A stretch of DNA of 64,000 nt, from contig NZ_BLKW01000002.1 in NCBI RefSeq assembly GCF_010723305.1, positions 930,001 to 994,000 on the forward strand, written 5' to 3'. The translations under genes and the position numbers were made by a program. The notes beneath the pieces were generated by a model. The model searched no databases and was not told the DNA's origin. It worked only from the letters and a program-made list of their open reading frames with translations. Shown piece by piece: positions 1 to 7,367 of this stretch. Each line of letters opens with the position of its first letter. Within the stretch, counting starts at the first letter, position 1. The DNA comes from Mycobacterium botniense (GTDB taxonomy: Bacteria; Actinomycetota; Actinomycetes; Mycobacteriales; Mycobacteriaceae).

Positions 1-1829
1 TCGGCGGCAACCCCAGCACGTGAAACCCGGACTTGTCGGCGGGCATGTCCAGCTTGTACTCATCGCGTGGCCCAAACTTCAGCTTCGGGCCGTCGTCGTC
101 GGCAGTAGCCTCCTGTTCATCACCCGGTCTCGGCCATGCGGGTAGGCGCAGCGGCTCAGGTTCTTCGGGCGGCTCGTCCGGTGCATCTGGGTCGGTCGTC
201 GGGAGCCAGATAAATCGTTGCGGCGTACCGCCGTCGGAATCCTGCAGGAGTGCGCCACCACGCCCCGGCTGGACACCAACCACCATCGTCATGCGGTAGC
301 GGTGGCCCACCACCACGACGGCCTTCTCGGCGTTCGCCCAGCCGAATCCAAGCCGTTCGCCCATCCAGGCCTTGCGAAGCTCCGGCATCAGTGTCGACCC
401 GCCACGGCCCGCGAGCGCCGCGAATGTGTCAACCTCGCCTACCCGTGAACATCACCGCGTTACGCAGGTTTATCTGCTGCGGCTCCTGATTTTTCGGTTT
501 TGTCACACAGGCGTACTGCTTGAGGATGCCTTCGCCACTACTCGGCGTGGCGACGAACACAAATGTCTCGCTCGCGACAAAGTCTTCAGCCGCCGCTTCA
601 GAGGTGTTCTTGCCGAAGCCGGAACGGGCCACCAAGGCGACGAACAAATTCAAGCTCGCCTCCGACCCAATCGTTGGCGGCAGCACAACCTCGGGCGGGA
701 TTGTCGCGATCACACGCGCCAGGACAGCGCCCAGCGTTGACCACGGCCCCACACACCGTGCCCGCGCGAACGTCCGCAGTCGCTCCAATTCGGGCCGCGC
801 CGACCAGAACGCCTCAAGCTCGGCGTCAGTCAACAGCTCGTCGTTTCGGTGCGCCCTGTCGGGGTCAGCCTGCGCCGCAGCCCACTTCGCCATCCGCATG
901 TACTCGTCGCCAAGCTGAGCCACGCGCTCGTGCTCAGCTCCGGCGTCGAATCTTGCTGCGTAAGTTGAGTGCAGCGTTCCGAATGCCTCGCGGGCCGGAT
1001 AACAGCCGGCCATCGCCTCCGAGAACGCCCACGGTAGCGCGGCAGTCATCTTCTCGTGCCGGGACGCATTACCGTCAACCTGCGCGTCGAACCAGTCGGC
1101 TGGTCCGCTCACGTTGTGCCGGCAGTTCTCCCGTCCACACCCGCCGGGGGGTGCATCCAGGAATGCCTCCAACTCCGCGTCGGTCAGTGGGTCGTTTTGG
1201 CCAGCGGCCTCGGTCAGGCACTCTCGCAACACTTCCGGCAACGGTCCCACTTGGCCGACCCTGATCTGGCGGTAGGTGCCACCTTTGGTTTCGGCGTCAG
1301 GGTGTGGTGTGGGCGCGGCGATGATGACGCCGTTCTTGCCCCTGACTTCGCCGCAGGCTGTGAAAGCGCCCGCGCCGTTGCCGAATTCGCTGTCGGGCGG
1401 CATCGCGAACATGTAATGCCCACGGTCACCGTCATGACGGGTGCCTTGGATCGCGGTAGCCGTGAGCATCGCGTCGGCCAAGTCGTCACGCCCATAGACC
1501 CTGATGCCATCGATGCTGTCTAGGTCAAGATCAAACACAATCGCACTGGATCGCCCGCAATGAAGGGCGATTCCGTAATTGGGGTTTACTTTCCACCATC
1601 GGCGTAGTTTGTCGGGGTCACGGGTGGACTTACTTTGCTAATGTCCGCTAACAACACTGCCGGGGTTCTTGATGTCGTCGGGATCAGTCGGCAGCACGTA
1701 CCATCCGGCCTCCGCGTAGGCCAAAGCGGCGTTCAACAAGCTCATGTCAGTGACGTCGGGCAGACGCAGGCCGGTGTCCTGCGAGAGCGCGAACGGATTT
1801 CGGCGGCGGGGTGCGTCAGGCGGTATCAT
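1..1829 (-). pseudogene. phage-type DNA primase-polymerase with C-terminal P-loop domain, interrupted; runs off the left edge
   Basis: The reading frame starts at the ATG at 1829. It opens with a Prim-Pol-like N-terminus (ALAYAEAGWYVLPTD), then STRDPDKLRRWW and the acidic FDLDLDSIDG around residue 97, which fits the bifunctional primase-polymerases of phages and mobile elements. A P-loop-like segment, ARSGFGKNTS, lies near residue 400 and suggests a fused helicase/ATPase part. Two lesions are visible. An in-frame TAG sits at 1638-1640, between VVSGH and QSKSTRDP, with the same frame continuing on both sides. A frameshift near 440 then moves the coding frame, which resumes as EVDTFAALAGRGG and stays open to position 1. 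The protein would start element replication if intact. It is the last gene of the leftward early set. A readthrough or sequence error cannot be excluded. Confidence 0.75.
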
Positions 1830-1913
1830 AAAAGCCAGGCCTTGATTGTTGGAGCAGTTGGGTCTCGCGGTTCGCCCTCAGCCCGCCCGCCAGGTGTGGG
1901 GTTGGGGGTGAAC

Positions 1914-2177
1914 TCATTTCTGAGTTCCTGCAGCAGATTTCGCGCGGCACGCATTAGGGCCGACAAAGCGACTGGCAGCAGGCTGCTTCTGTGCAGCGAT
2001 GAAATTCCAGCCGTCAGTTTTGCTGAAAAAATTGCCGATCCCCAGACGAGTGGGGATGATCTTCCGGTCTATAACCGCGTGCTTAATCGCACGGCGGCTG
2101 ACCGGGATTCCCTCGTCATAGTGCAACCATTCCCAGAGTTCCTGCTCCGTCATGGTCGGCTTTTCATCATCGATCAC
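1914..2177 (-). CDS. small helix-turn-helix protein, excisionase-like
   Basis: This is an 87-residue protein. Its N-terminal half (ELWEWLHYDEGIPVSRRAIK) followed by RKIIPTRLGIGNFFSKTDG looks like the winged helix-turn-helix of phage excisionases and MerR-like DNA binders: a helix pair, a short wing, then an aromatic strand before the last helix. The tail after about residue 60 is basic and unstructured. It lies just upstream of the decayed primase, on the same strand, in a block of short leftward genes. A role in excision or in control of the early operon is an inference from fold and position. No close homologue is recognised with certainty. Confidence 0.55.
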   Translation of the reverse strand: MIDDEKPTMTEQELWEWLHYDEGIPVSRRAIKHAVIDRKIIPTRLGIGNFFSKTDGWNFIAAQKQPAASRFVGPNACRAKSAAGTQK

Positions 2178-2289
2178 GGGCGCACTCCAAAGACATCAAA
2201 GGGTTTTGGATTTGCGCCCGCTTCCAATCCCCGGTTTATATAGGAAGCGCGTCCGGGGGGAGGGTCAGGCCGGTGACGGCCCTACACCC

Positions 2290-2424
2290 CTAGTACCTTA
2301 CCCGAACCGACGCCGACACTCGCCGCTTTACATCGCAAGTGTCCGTGTAAAACGGTCTGTTCGGTCTGGCCAGTACTCGGCGCAGGGGAACGCCCGGCAC
2401 TTCGCTATCGGCCAGCTCGGCCAC
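2290..2424 (-). CDS. possible 44-residue ORF of the mobile element
   Basis: A GTG-started frame begins 2 bases after the stop of the upstream small ORF at 2427-2564 and ends at the TAG at 2290-2292. It would encode a basic peptide starting MAELADSEVPGVPLRR. No family is recognised. Support is only its tight spacing in a run of closely packed leftward genes, so it may be spurious. The rest of the interval 2178-2289 shows no gene. Confidence 0.25.
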   Translation of the reverse strand: MAELADSEVPGVPLRRVLARPNRPFYTDTCDVKRRVSASVRVRY

Positions 2425-2426
2425 GC

Positions 2427-2564
2427 CTACGGCAGCGGCGGTAGCGGGCTACCGGGGTCAATCACCCCACCGGGTGGCAGGTCATCCTCGGCGTCCCGGC
2501 GCATCAGCATCAATCCGTCCTCTGCGGCTTCGATGGCCCGGTCGCGGCACGCGGGGCACACCAT
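2427..2564 (-). CDS. small CxxC protein of the mobile element
   Basis: This 45-residue ORF starts at the ATG at 2564 and begins MVCPACRDRAIEAAEDG. The N-terminal CPAC pair could be half of a zinc knuckle, and the C-terminus is proline-rich. It follows the 107-residue gene by about 20 bases on the same strand. The function is unknown. It is listed because spacing, strand and the CxxC motif fit the packed early region of actinobacterial phages and satellites. Confidence 0.4.
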   Translation of the reverse strand: MVCPACRDRAIEAAEDGLMLMRRDAEDDLPPGGVIDPGSPLPPLP

Positions 2565-2583
2565 GAAAAGCAGCAAGAACGAG

Positions 2584-2907
2584 TCACTTCCGCCATGGCC
2601 AGAACTCCATGTTGCGTTCGCCGATACCGCCGCACGTTGGTGCCTTGCGTATTTGGCAAAAGTCAGCCCGCGCCGTGCGCACGGTTTTGTGCCAGGTACG
2701 CCGGTAGTCCTCTGCGTAGTCGTCTAGCAACGCGGGTTCGGCGGGTACGACACGAACCTCATTGGTGCCAACAATATGCACGAACACCGCCGGGGTGCCG
2801 TAGTCGTTGATGTCGCTGACGTGGCCGTGCTTATCGAAGCAATCGATGTCGCCCGCAGCTATCCCCAAGCGCATACTACGGTGCGCGGCAGCGGCGATCT
2901 TGTCCAT
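2584..2907 (-). CDS. conserved-looking hypothetical protein of the mobile element
   Basis: A 107-residue protein beginning MDKIAAAAHRSMRLG. It has no recognisable domain, signal peptide or membrane segment. The middle (DYGTPAVFVHIVGTNEVRVV) looks like a beta-rich fold and the C-terminal third is basic with two cysteines. Its ATG lies one base after the stop of the 37-residue ORF upstream, so the two are very likely co-translated. Function is unknown; position suggests an early regulatory or accessory role. Confidence 0.5.
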   Translation of the reverse strand: MDKIAAAAHRSMRLGIAAGDIDCFDKHGHVSDINDYGTPAVFVHIVGTNEVRVVPAEPALLDDYAEDYRRTWHKTVRTARADFCQIRKAPTCGGIGERNMEFWPWRK

Positions 2908-2908
2908 C

Positions 2909-3022
2909 TCAGGGGACCGCGCCGGGGAACAAGTCGTTCAGGCCTGTGTCATCACGCCAGTTGAACATCTTGGCCACCAGTCGGTCGATGGCCCAGCTGG
3001 CGTTGGGGTCCATGTTGTTCAT
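2909..3022 (-). CDS. 37-residue ORF linking two early genes
   Basis: This ORF starts at an ATG that shares an ATGA overlap with the stop of the 80-residue gene upstream (3019-3022), and ends one base before the next start. The peptide begins MNNMDPNASWAIDRL and has an amphipathic helical centre. The double junction (4-base overlap in front, 1-base gap behind) is the main evidence that it is translated. No family is recognised. Confidence 0.5.
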   Translation of the reverse strand: MNNMDPNASWAIDRLVAKMFNWRDDTGLNDLFPGAVP

Positions 3023-3261
3023 GATGCCCTCTCAGCTCGGGACATTGCCCAATCGAACAGGTCTTGTGTCGAGAACATCAGCGCCCCGCCGACTTCGCGG
3101 CTTGGTATCTGGCGCTTGGGCGCGGCGGTGGGGACAAAGTTCAGGGTGACTGGCACGCCGAGCACGGTCGTGAGCCACTCGTGCGCGTCCTTGCGGCCGC
3201 ACACCGTCAGCAACCGCGACAGCTTCACGCCGCTTGGTGGGGCTTGTTGCGTCTTCGCCAT
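3019..3261 (-). CDS. small excisionase-like or wHTH protein, first gene of the leftward operon
   Basis: An 80-residue protein with an N-terminal LSRLLTVCGRKDAHEWL helix pair and a C-terminal segment (REVGGALMFSTQDLFDWA) that matches the usual end of small winged-helix excisionase-like proteins: a wing, then a strand, then a helix with a DLxxW-like core. It is the first gene of the leftward cluster, reading from the divergent region at 3262-3422, and overlaps the next ORF by 4 bases. It may be the early regulator or Xis. The assignment rests on pattern, not on a recognised named homologue. Confidence 0.5.
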   Translation of the reverse strand: MAKTQQAPPSGVKLSRLLTVCGRKDAHEWLTTVLGVPVTLNFVPTAAPKRQIPSREVGGALMFSTQDLFDWAMSRAERAS

Positions 3262-3422
3262 TAGAAGTGAACCTCCCTGTCTAGCTTCGACTTTACTCCG
3301 ATTAGCCCCAGGCCGCTCCGACTAGCCGAGATTCGCCACGGTTGTGTGTTAAGCACCGCCACAACGCATTTCGCAGCATACGCTCTCGTCTAACGCACTA
3401 ATAACTGCTTAGGACCAATGAC
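3262..3422. promoter_or_regulatory. divergent control region with a 12-bp direct repeat
   Basis: This gap separates the leftward early genes from the rightward capsid gene and must hold both promoters. It carries two near-identical 12-mers in direct orientation, CTCCGATTAGCC at 3296-3307 and CTCCGACTAGCC at 3316-3327. They start 20 bp apart, about two helical turns. A related TCTAGCTTCGAC lies just left. This spacing suits a repressor or activator operator. I do not recognise the phage L5 stoperator consensus here. Confidence 0.4.
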
Positions 3423-4583
3423 ATGCCACAGGACACACTGACCAACAGTCGCTTCCACATTTGGGGCGGTTCCGGGGTCGGTGACACTAAGGGTGTTGCG
3501 ACGCGCGGCGACGCGCTCGTCAACATGACCGCTGACGGCGTTGACCTCAACCAAATTTGGGCTCAGGTACGGGAGGTCAATTCGCTGTGGAACGCCGAAC
3601 GCAAAAGCATCACCGACATCCTGTCCTTCCAGACCGTCAACGTTGCCGACGCCATCGCGCAAAGCATCACTAGTGCAAGCTTCGAGGAAGCAACGGAATT
3701 TGGTGTGCTGGCAGCGATTCGGCCTCCGAGCGATGTGCTGAAGCTTGGGTACAACTTCAAGGACTGGGACCTGCGAACGAGCTTCACGTGGAAGTTCCTA
3801 CGCGAAGCGACCGCCGAGCAAGTCACCGCCCACCTGCAGCGCGTCTACGAGGCTGACAACATACTGACAACAGGAACGGTCTTCAACCGATTGCTCAATC
3901 CGGCAACGGTATTAAATGAATGGCAGCACACTTGCTACGGGTTGTGGAATGCGGACGGAATGGTGCCGCCACCGTTTCTCGGCAAGAAATTGGACGGCTC
4001 GCACTCGCACTACCTCACCACGTCCTCAACGACTCTCGACCCCGTTGAGAACATGATCCAGCACGTCTATGAGCATGGCTACGGTTATCACCCAGCCACG
4101 CAACTCGTGCTGCTGCTCAACCCCATCGACTTCGACGCAAGCCAGATCGCGTCGTGGAAAGCTGGTATCGAGATTCGCCCGGGTCAAGCGCCCGCCTTTG
4201 ACTTCATCCCGAGTGCGCTGATGCCCGCGTGGATCAGCAACGAGACCATCCACGGCCCCATCCCGAATTCGGACTATAACGGCCTGCGTGTGTGGGGCAG
4301 CTACAAGAACGCCTTGGTGATTCAGTCCTACTACCTGCCGCAGGGGTACGCGATCGTCGCCGCCACGGGCGGGCCGAACAGCGACGCCAACCCTGTTGGC
4401 GTCCGTCAGCACGTCAACCCGGCATACCAGGGGCTCAGGCACATTCCTGGCCATGGGCCGTACCCGCTCGTGGATTCAGTCTTTGTGCGTGGCTTCGGCA
4501 CGGGCACCCGGCACCGTGGCGCGGCGGTCGTCGCGCAGATCACCACGAATGCCAGCTACACCGCGCCGGTGGTGGAGACGTAA
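3423..4583 (+). CDS. phage major-capsid-like protein
   Basis: A 386-residue soluble protein with no signal peptide or membrane segment. The mixed alpha/beta pattern, the long helix around residues 110-145 (LREATAEQVTAHLQRVY), and the aromatic, Gly/Pro-rich C-terminal half resemble capsid proteins annotated in actinobacterial prophages. I assign it from general resemblance, not a catalytic motif, so other virion proteins are possible. It is the first gene of the only rightward cluster in the element, and AGGA lies about 7 bases before the ATG. Its stop overlaps the next start as TAATG. No terminase, portal or protease gene is visible beside it. Confidence 0.6.
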   Translation: MPQDTLTNSRFHIWGGSGVGDTKGVATRGDALVNMTADGVDLNQIWAQVREVNSLWNAERKSITDILSFQTVNVADAIAQSITSASFEEATEFGVLAAIRPPSDVLKLGYNFKDWDLRTSFTWKFLREATAEQVTAHLQRVYEADNILTTGTVFNRLLNPATVLNEWQHTCYGLWNADGMVPPPFLGKKLDGSHSHYLTTSSTTLDPVENMIQHVYEHGYGYHPATQLVLLLNPIDFDASQIASWKAGIEIRPGQAPAFDFIPSALMPAWISNETIHGPIPNSDYNGLRVWGSYKNALVIQSYYLPQGYAIVAATGGPNSDANPVGVRQHVNPAYQGLRHIPGHGPYPLVDSVFVRGFGTGTRHRGAAVVAQITTNASYTAPVVET

Positions 4584-4894
4584 TGCCCCATTACACCCAC
4601 AACCCCTACCCCGAACCGGACCCAGCGCCAAGCTATGGGCAGTCTGGCGGTGCCTGTGATCCGCTGCGGCTCCACCGCGACCACCCCGGCGACCAAAGCA
4701 CCGAGTTCTCATGGGGGCCGGGGCCGGTCGCGCCGCACCTCAATGGCCGGCCCCCGAGTGAAGGCGGGGTTTACAGGGGTCGCAGCCCAAGGGTTGACCC
4801 GCCACGCAACGCGGAGCGCGTGGGACGGCCACGCATACGCCCTGGGCCGCTCGATGAGGCACGGGGTTACCCCGGTGACCCGGTGGCCCCATGA
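4583..4894 (+). CDS. Pro/Gly-rich small protein coupled to the capsid gene
   Basis: A 103-residue ORF whose ATG overlaps the capsid stop (TAATG at 4581-4585). It starts MPHYTHNPYPEPDPAPS and is rich in Pro, Gly and Arg, with no predicted compact domain. Its own stop overlaps the following ATG as ATGA. Overlaps on both sides argue for translation from the capsid message. It may be a disordered head accessory protein; this is inference from position only. Confidence 0.5.
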   Translation: MPHYTHNPYPEPDPAPSYGQSGGACDPLRLHRDHPGDQSTEFSWGPGPVAPHLNGRPPSEGGVYRGRSPRVDPPRNAERVGRPRIRPGPLDEARGYPGDPVAP

Positions 4895-5007
4895 GTCGTG
4901 GCCAGGGTGGGTTTGTGTACCCGGTGCCCGCCTTGGCCACCCAGCGCACCAGTGCCGCCGAGCTGCCGGTGCCCCGCGCACGCGGCTACGGCCACGCTAG
5001 CCGGTAA
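4891..5007 (+). CDS. 38-residue ORF, last gene of the capsid cluster
   Basis: The ATG overlaps the upstream stop by 4 bases (ATGA at 4891-4894), and the ORF ends at the TAA at 5005-5007. The peptide begins MSRGQGGFVYPVPAL and is basic. It is listed because of the tight coupling; no homologue or function is recognised. It converges on the leftward gene that ends at 5027. Confidence 0.4.
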   Translation: MSRGQGGFVYPVPALATQRTSAAELPVPRARGYGHASR

Positions 5008-5026
5008 GCGGCACCCTAATCGGCTG

Positions 5027-5830
5027 TCAGGATTCTTCTGCGTCTTCCGCGCCGGTCAACAGCTCGATGTCTTCGTGAATCGGCTTCCAGACTTCGGGGT
5101 CCAGATTGGACAGATCCGCCGGTAGTTCAGCGCCGACTTCCGCGCTGTAAATCTTGACTTTGCCTGGGATTTCAACGTGTGTGTCTGCGGTCACCGGTGC
5201 CGTGAATACGGAAGGGTCAAGCTCAAGCAAGCCTTCATTCACGAGGTGGCTGATCAAGTAGAGAGTGTTGTTCGCACAGGCGCCAATGCGGGCATACACG
5301 CTTGCGGCTGCCTGGTAGCGCTGATTCAAACTCAGAGACTTGCCGACTTCCGACTGGATGATCTGCGTGTGCAAGGCATCCGAGTTCAGCCACAGATTTG
5401 CCAGCTGAATGTCGGTCAACTTGCCCTTATCGGTCACCACGTAGTACGCGTGCGCTACTTGTGAGCCCTCGACGACATTCGACCAGTGCGCGCGCAGACC
5501 CTCGATATCAACCAACTCGGCTAGCGTTTCCTCGCTCAGGAGTGCTTCCAGCGCATCGAGCACCAACGCCCAGTACACCGGCTCCTTGCTCATCAAGAAC
5601 GGTCGCACTCTCGCAGCGAAAGACTCGAACGCCTCCTCCGGTGGGAGCTCCGTAAGGACGCTGTGGTCAGTCTCGCCGGTTTTTGTGTTCACGACGATAT
5701 TCATCTTGACAGTGCCGGAGCCCAAGTCGTTCAGGAGCTGTCCGTGCTCGCGGACGAGTGAGTGGGCCATCATCCTCCGTGCGCGTAGGACAAATCTCCC
5801 TACACGGTCGCGAGGATCAAGAAGAGGCAT
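5027..5830 (-). CDS. hypothetical protein near the element's right end
   Basis: A 267-residue, acidic, mainly helical protein beginning MPLLDPRDRVGRFVLRARR. No signal peptide, membrane segment or known motif is visible. The C-terminus is very acidic (TGAEDAEES). It is transcribed leftward towards the capsid cluster and starts about 210 bases from the attachment site, so it is the right-most gene of the element. Such end genes are often cargo or immunity genes, but nothing in the sequence shows that here. Confidence 0.6.
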   Translation of the reverse strand: MPLLDPRDRVGRFVLRARRMMAHSLVREHGQLLNDLGSGTVKMNIVVNTKTGETDHSVLTELPPEEAFESFAARVRPFLMSKEPVYWALVLDALEALLSEETLAELVDIEGLRAHWSNVVEGSQVAHAYYVVTDKGKLTDIQLANLWLNSDALHTQIIQSEVGKSLSLNQRYQAAASVYARIGACANNTLYLISHLVNEGLLELDPSVFTAPVTADTHVEIPGKVKIYSAEVGAELPADLSNLDPEVWKPIHEDIELLTGAEDAEES

Positions 5831-5879
5831 GCGGCCAGCCTATGGGCGCTCACCGACACATCTCGGCGTGTCGCCGCGT

Positions 5880-5965
5880 GTCTTCCCGGTACCTACCTTG
5901 TACCTACGACGCAACCAAACTTTAGCCGTACCGATGCTGAACCGGAGTTGTGCGCTAGCCGTACC
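5880..5965. promoter_or_regulatory. short direct repeats beside the attachment site, possible integrase arm sites
   Basis: GTACCTAC occurs twice within 20 bases (5890-5910), and TAGCCGTACC occurs twice further right (near 5922 and 5957). Repeats of this size beside a tRNA-type att core are usual for integrase or excisionase arm sites, but they could equally be the operator of the leftward gene starting at 5830. The rest of 5831-6043 holds no gene. Confidence 0.3.
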
Positions 5966-6043
5966 TAAATAGCTGCTAGAGCCGTGATTCGCCTTAGCTA
6001 TTCGGGCGGTCTACCAGGCTCTTTCGTTCACCCGTTCGAGCCT

Positions 6044-6093
6044 GTAACCAGCTTCCCAAGCTGAGAACGCGGGTTCGATTCCCGTCATCGGCT
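6044..6093 (+). tRNA. partial tRNA-Gly(CCC), 3' half only; right attachment site (attR)
   Basis: The segment holds an anticodon arm (CAGC, loop TTCCCAA, GCTG), giving anticodon CCC, then a T-arm (GCGGG TTCGATT CCCGT), the acceptor strand CATCGGC and discriminator T. CCA is not encoded. The D-arm and 5' acceptor strand (GCCGATG expected) are absent: the bases just left do not fold as tRNA. A 3' half with a foreign left flank is what remains at the distal end after a phage inserts into a tRNA gene. Mycobacteriophage L5 is known to use a tRNA-Gly gene. The reconstituted tRNA should lie beyond the left edge. Confidence 0.75.
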
Positions 6094-6396
6094 CTGCTCT
6101 GCTGACCACCGAATGCTGCGTGAAAGCGTTCCATGTCCTCTGCGGCCGTCACGGGCGTGTCGTACCGCGATTCAACTCCACTCCAGTCGGCTGCAGCGTT
6201 TTGTCCTGGCCCATCGTCAGGCCGGCGTCGTGGCGCCTGATCAAAGCGGCCTGATCCGCGCGCGACGACGGTGCCGGGTTGGCCCGCCTGTGGCCAAAAC
6301 GTGACAGAGACTTGACCGAATTACTAACGCGTGCCTACACATTCGGTCTTCACAGCAGCTCTACCATCGCAATGACATAGGACAGGGATCGGAGCC
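6094..6396. other. intergenic, no gene seen
   Basis: About 300 bases between the attachment site and the L,D-transpeptidase gene. I see no convincing ORF, RNA or repeat. The right end must hold the promoter for the gene starting at 6397. Confidence 0.5.
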
Positions 6397-7203
6397 ATGC
6401 GGGCGGTTGTTCGGTGCGTTCTGGCGATAATCGGGATCGCTGCGATTGTGGTGACGGGGCCAGCCTGCGTCAGCCTGGCCGCAGCGAACCAGTCCTCTAG
6501 GTTCGCCATCGCATCCGTTCTACCGGCGCCGGGCGAGATCGTAGGTGTTGCTCACCCCCTGGTGGTGATGTTCAGCGTGCCCGTCGCCAACCGGCGCGCG
6601 GCCGAGCGTGCCCTCGAAGTCAAATCGGCGCCCGCGATGAGCGGCACATTCGAGTGGCTCGACAACACCACGGTGCAGTGGGTACCCGACCGATTCTGGC
6701 CAGCGCACAGCACGGTGGCGCTCTCGGTGGGAAACCTGTCCACGGATTTCAAGACGGGTCCCGCCGTCGTGGGCGTTGCCGATATCTCGGATCACACCTT
6801 CACCGTGCGTATCGACGGGGTAGGCGCCGGGCCGCCGCCTCCACGACCAGCACCGCATCACCGACCTCACTGGGGTGAAGAGGGGGTGATGCCGGCCTCT
6901 ATGGGGCGGCCGCATTTCCCGACCCCTGTCGGCTCCTACACGGTCCTGTCTAAGGAACGCTCCGTGGTGATGGATTCCAGCAGCGTCGGCGTCCCGCTCA
7001 CCGACCCCGAGGGTTATCGGGTGCCGGTGGATTACGCCGTCCGGATCAGCCGCCGCGGCCTCTATGTGCACTCAGCTCCATGGGCTCTTAATTCACTGGG
7101 GGTTGAAAATGTCAGCCACGGCTGCATCAGCCTGAGCCCTGCCGACGCGGAGTGGTATTTCAACGCGGTTCATATTGGCGACCCGGTGATAGTGCAGGAA
7201 TAA
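6397..7203 (+). CDS. L,D-transpeptidase (YkuD family), secreted/lipid-anchored type
   Basis: A 268-residue exported enzyme. It makes 3-3 cross-links between diaminopimelate stem peptides of peptidoglycan, or attaches partners to them, outside the membrane. The N-terminus is a hydrophobic signal with a cysteine (VVTGPACVSLAA) that might be lipidated. Residues about 38-140 form an immunoglobulin-like domain (LPAPGEIVGVAHPLVVMFS). The catalytic domain carries YVHSAPWA and the active-site motif SHGCISLSP with the catalytic Cys near residue 240. The length fits the shorter mycobacterial Ldt proteins. GGAG lies before the ATG. It is the first chromosomal gene right of the integrated element. I do not assign a specific Ldt number. 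Confidence 0.9.
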   Translation: MRAVVRCVLAIIGIAAIVVTGPACVSLAAANQSSRFAIASVLPAPGEIVGVAHPLVVMFSVPVANRRAAERALEVKSAPAMSGTFEWLDNTTVQWVPDRFWPAHSTVALSVGNLSTDFKTGPAVVGVADISDHTFTVRIDGVGAGPPPPRPAPHHRPHWGEEGVMPASMGRPHFPTPVGSYTVLSKERSVVMDSSSVGVPLTDPEGYRVPVDYAVRISRRGLYVHSAPWALNSLGVENVSHGCISLSPADAEWYFNAVHIGDPVIVQE

Positions 7204-7367
7204 CAGCGGCAGCCGCCGCGGCTTCACAAGGCCCAGACCTCGCTGCCATCCCGGTGGAGGTACGTCACCTCTGCTCGAGCTCGCTGCAGGACAATGCCGG
7301 ATGATCCTGGCGATAAGAGCTGCCGCGTTGCCGGACCAAGCCCGCATATCCGGGCAGAGGACCGGCC

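Noticed and set aside
5980..6093. Complete tRNA starting at GAGCCGTGAT
   Set aside because: The span of over 110 bases has no D-arm and would need an insert; the left part does not fold as tRNA. Read as 3' half only.
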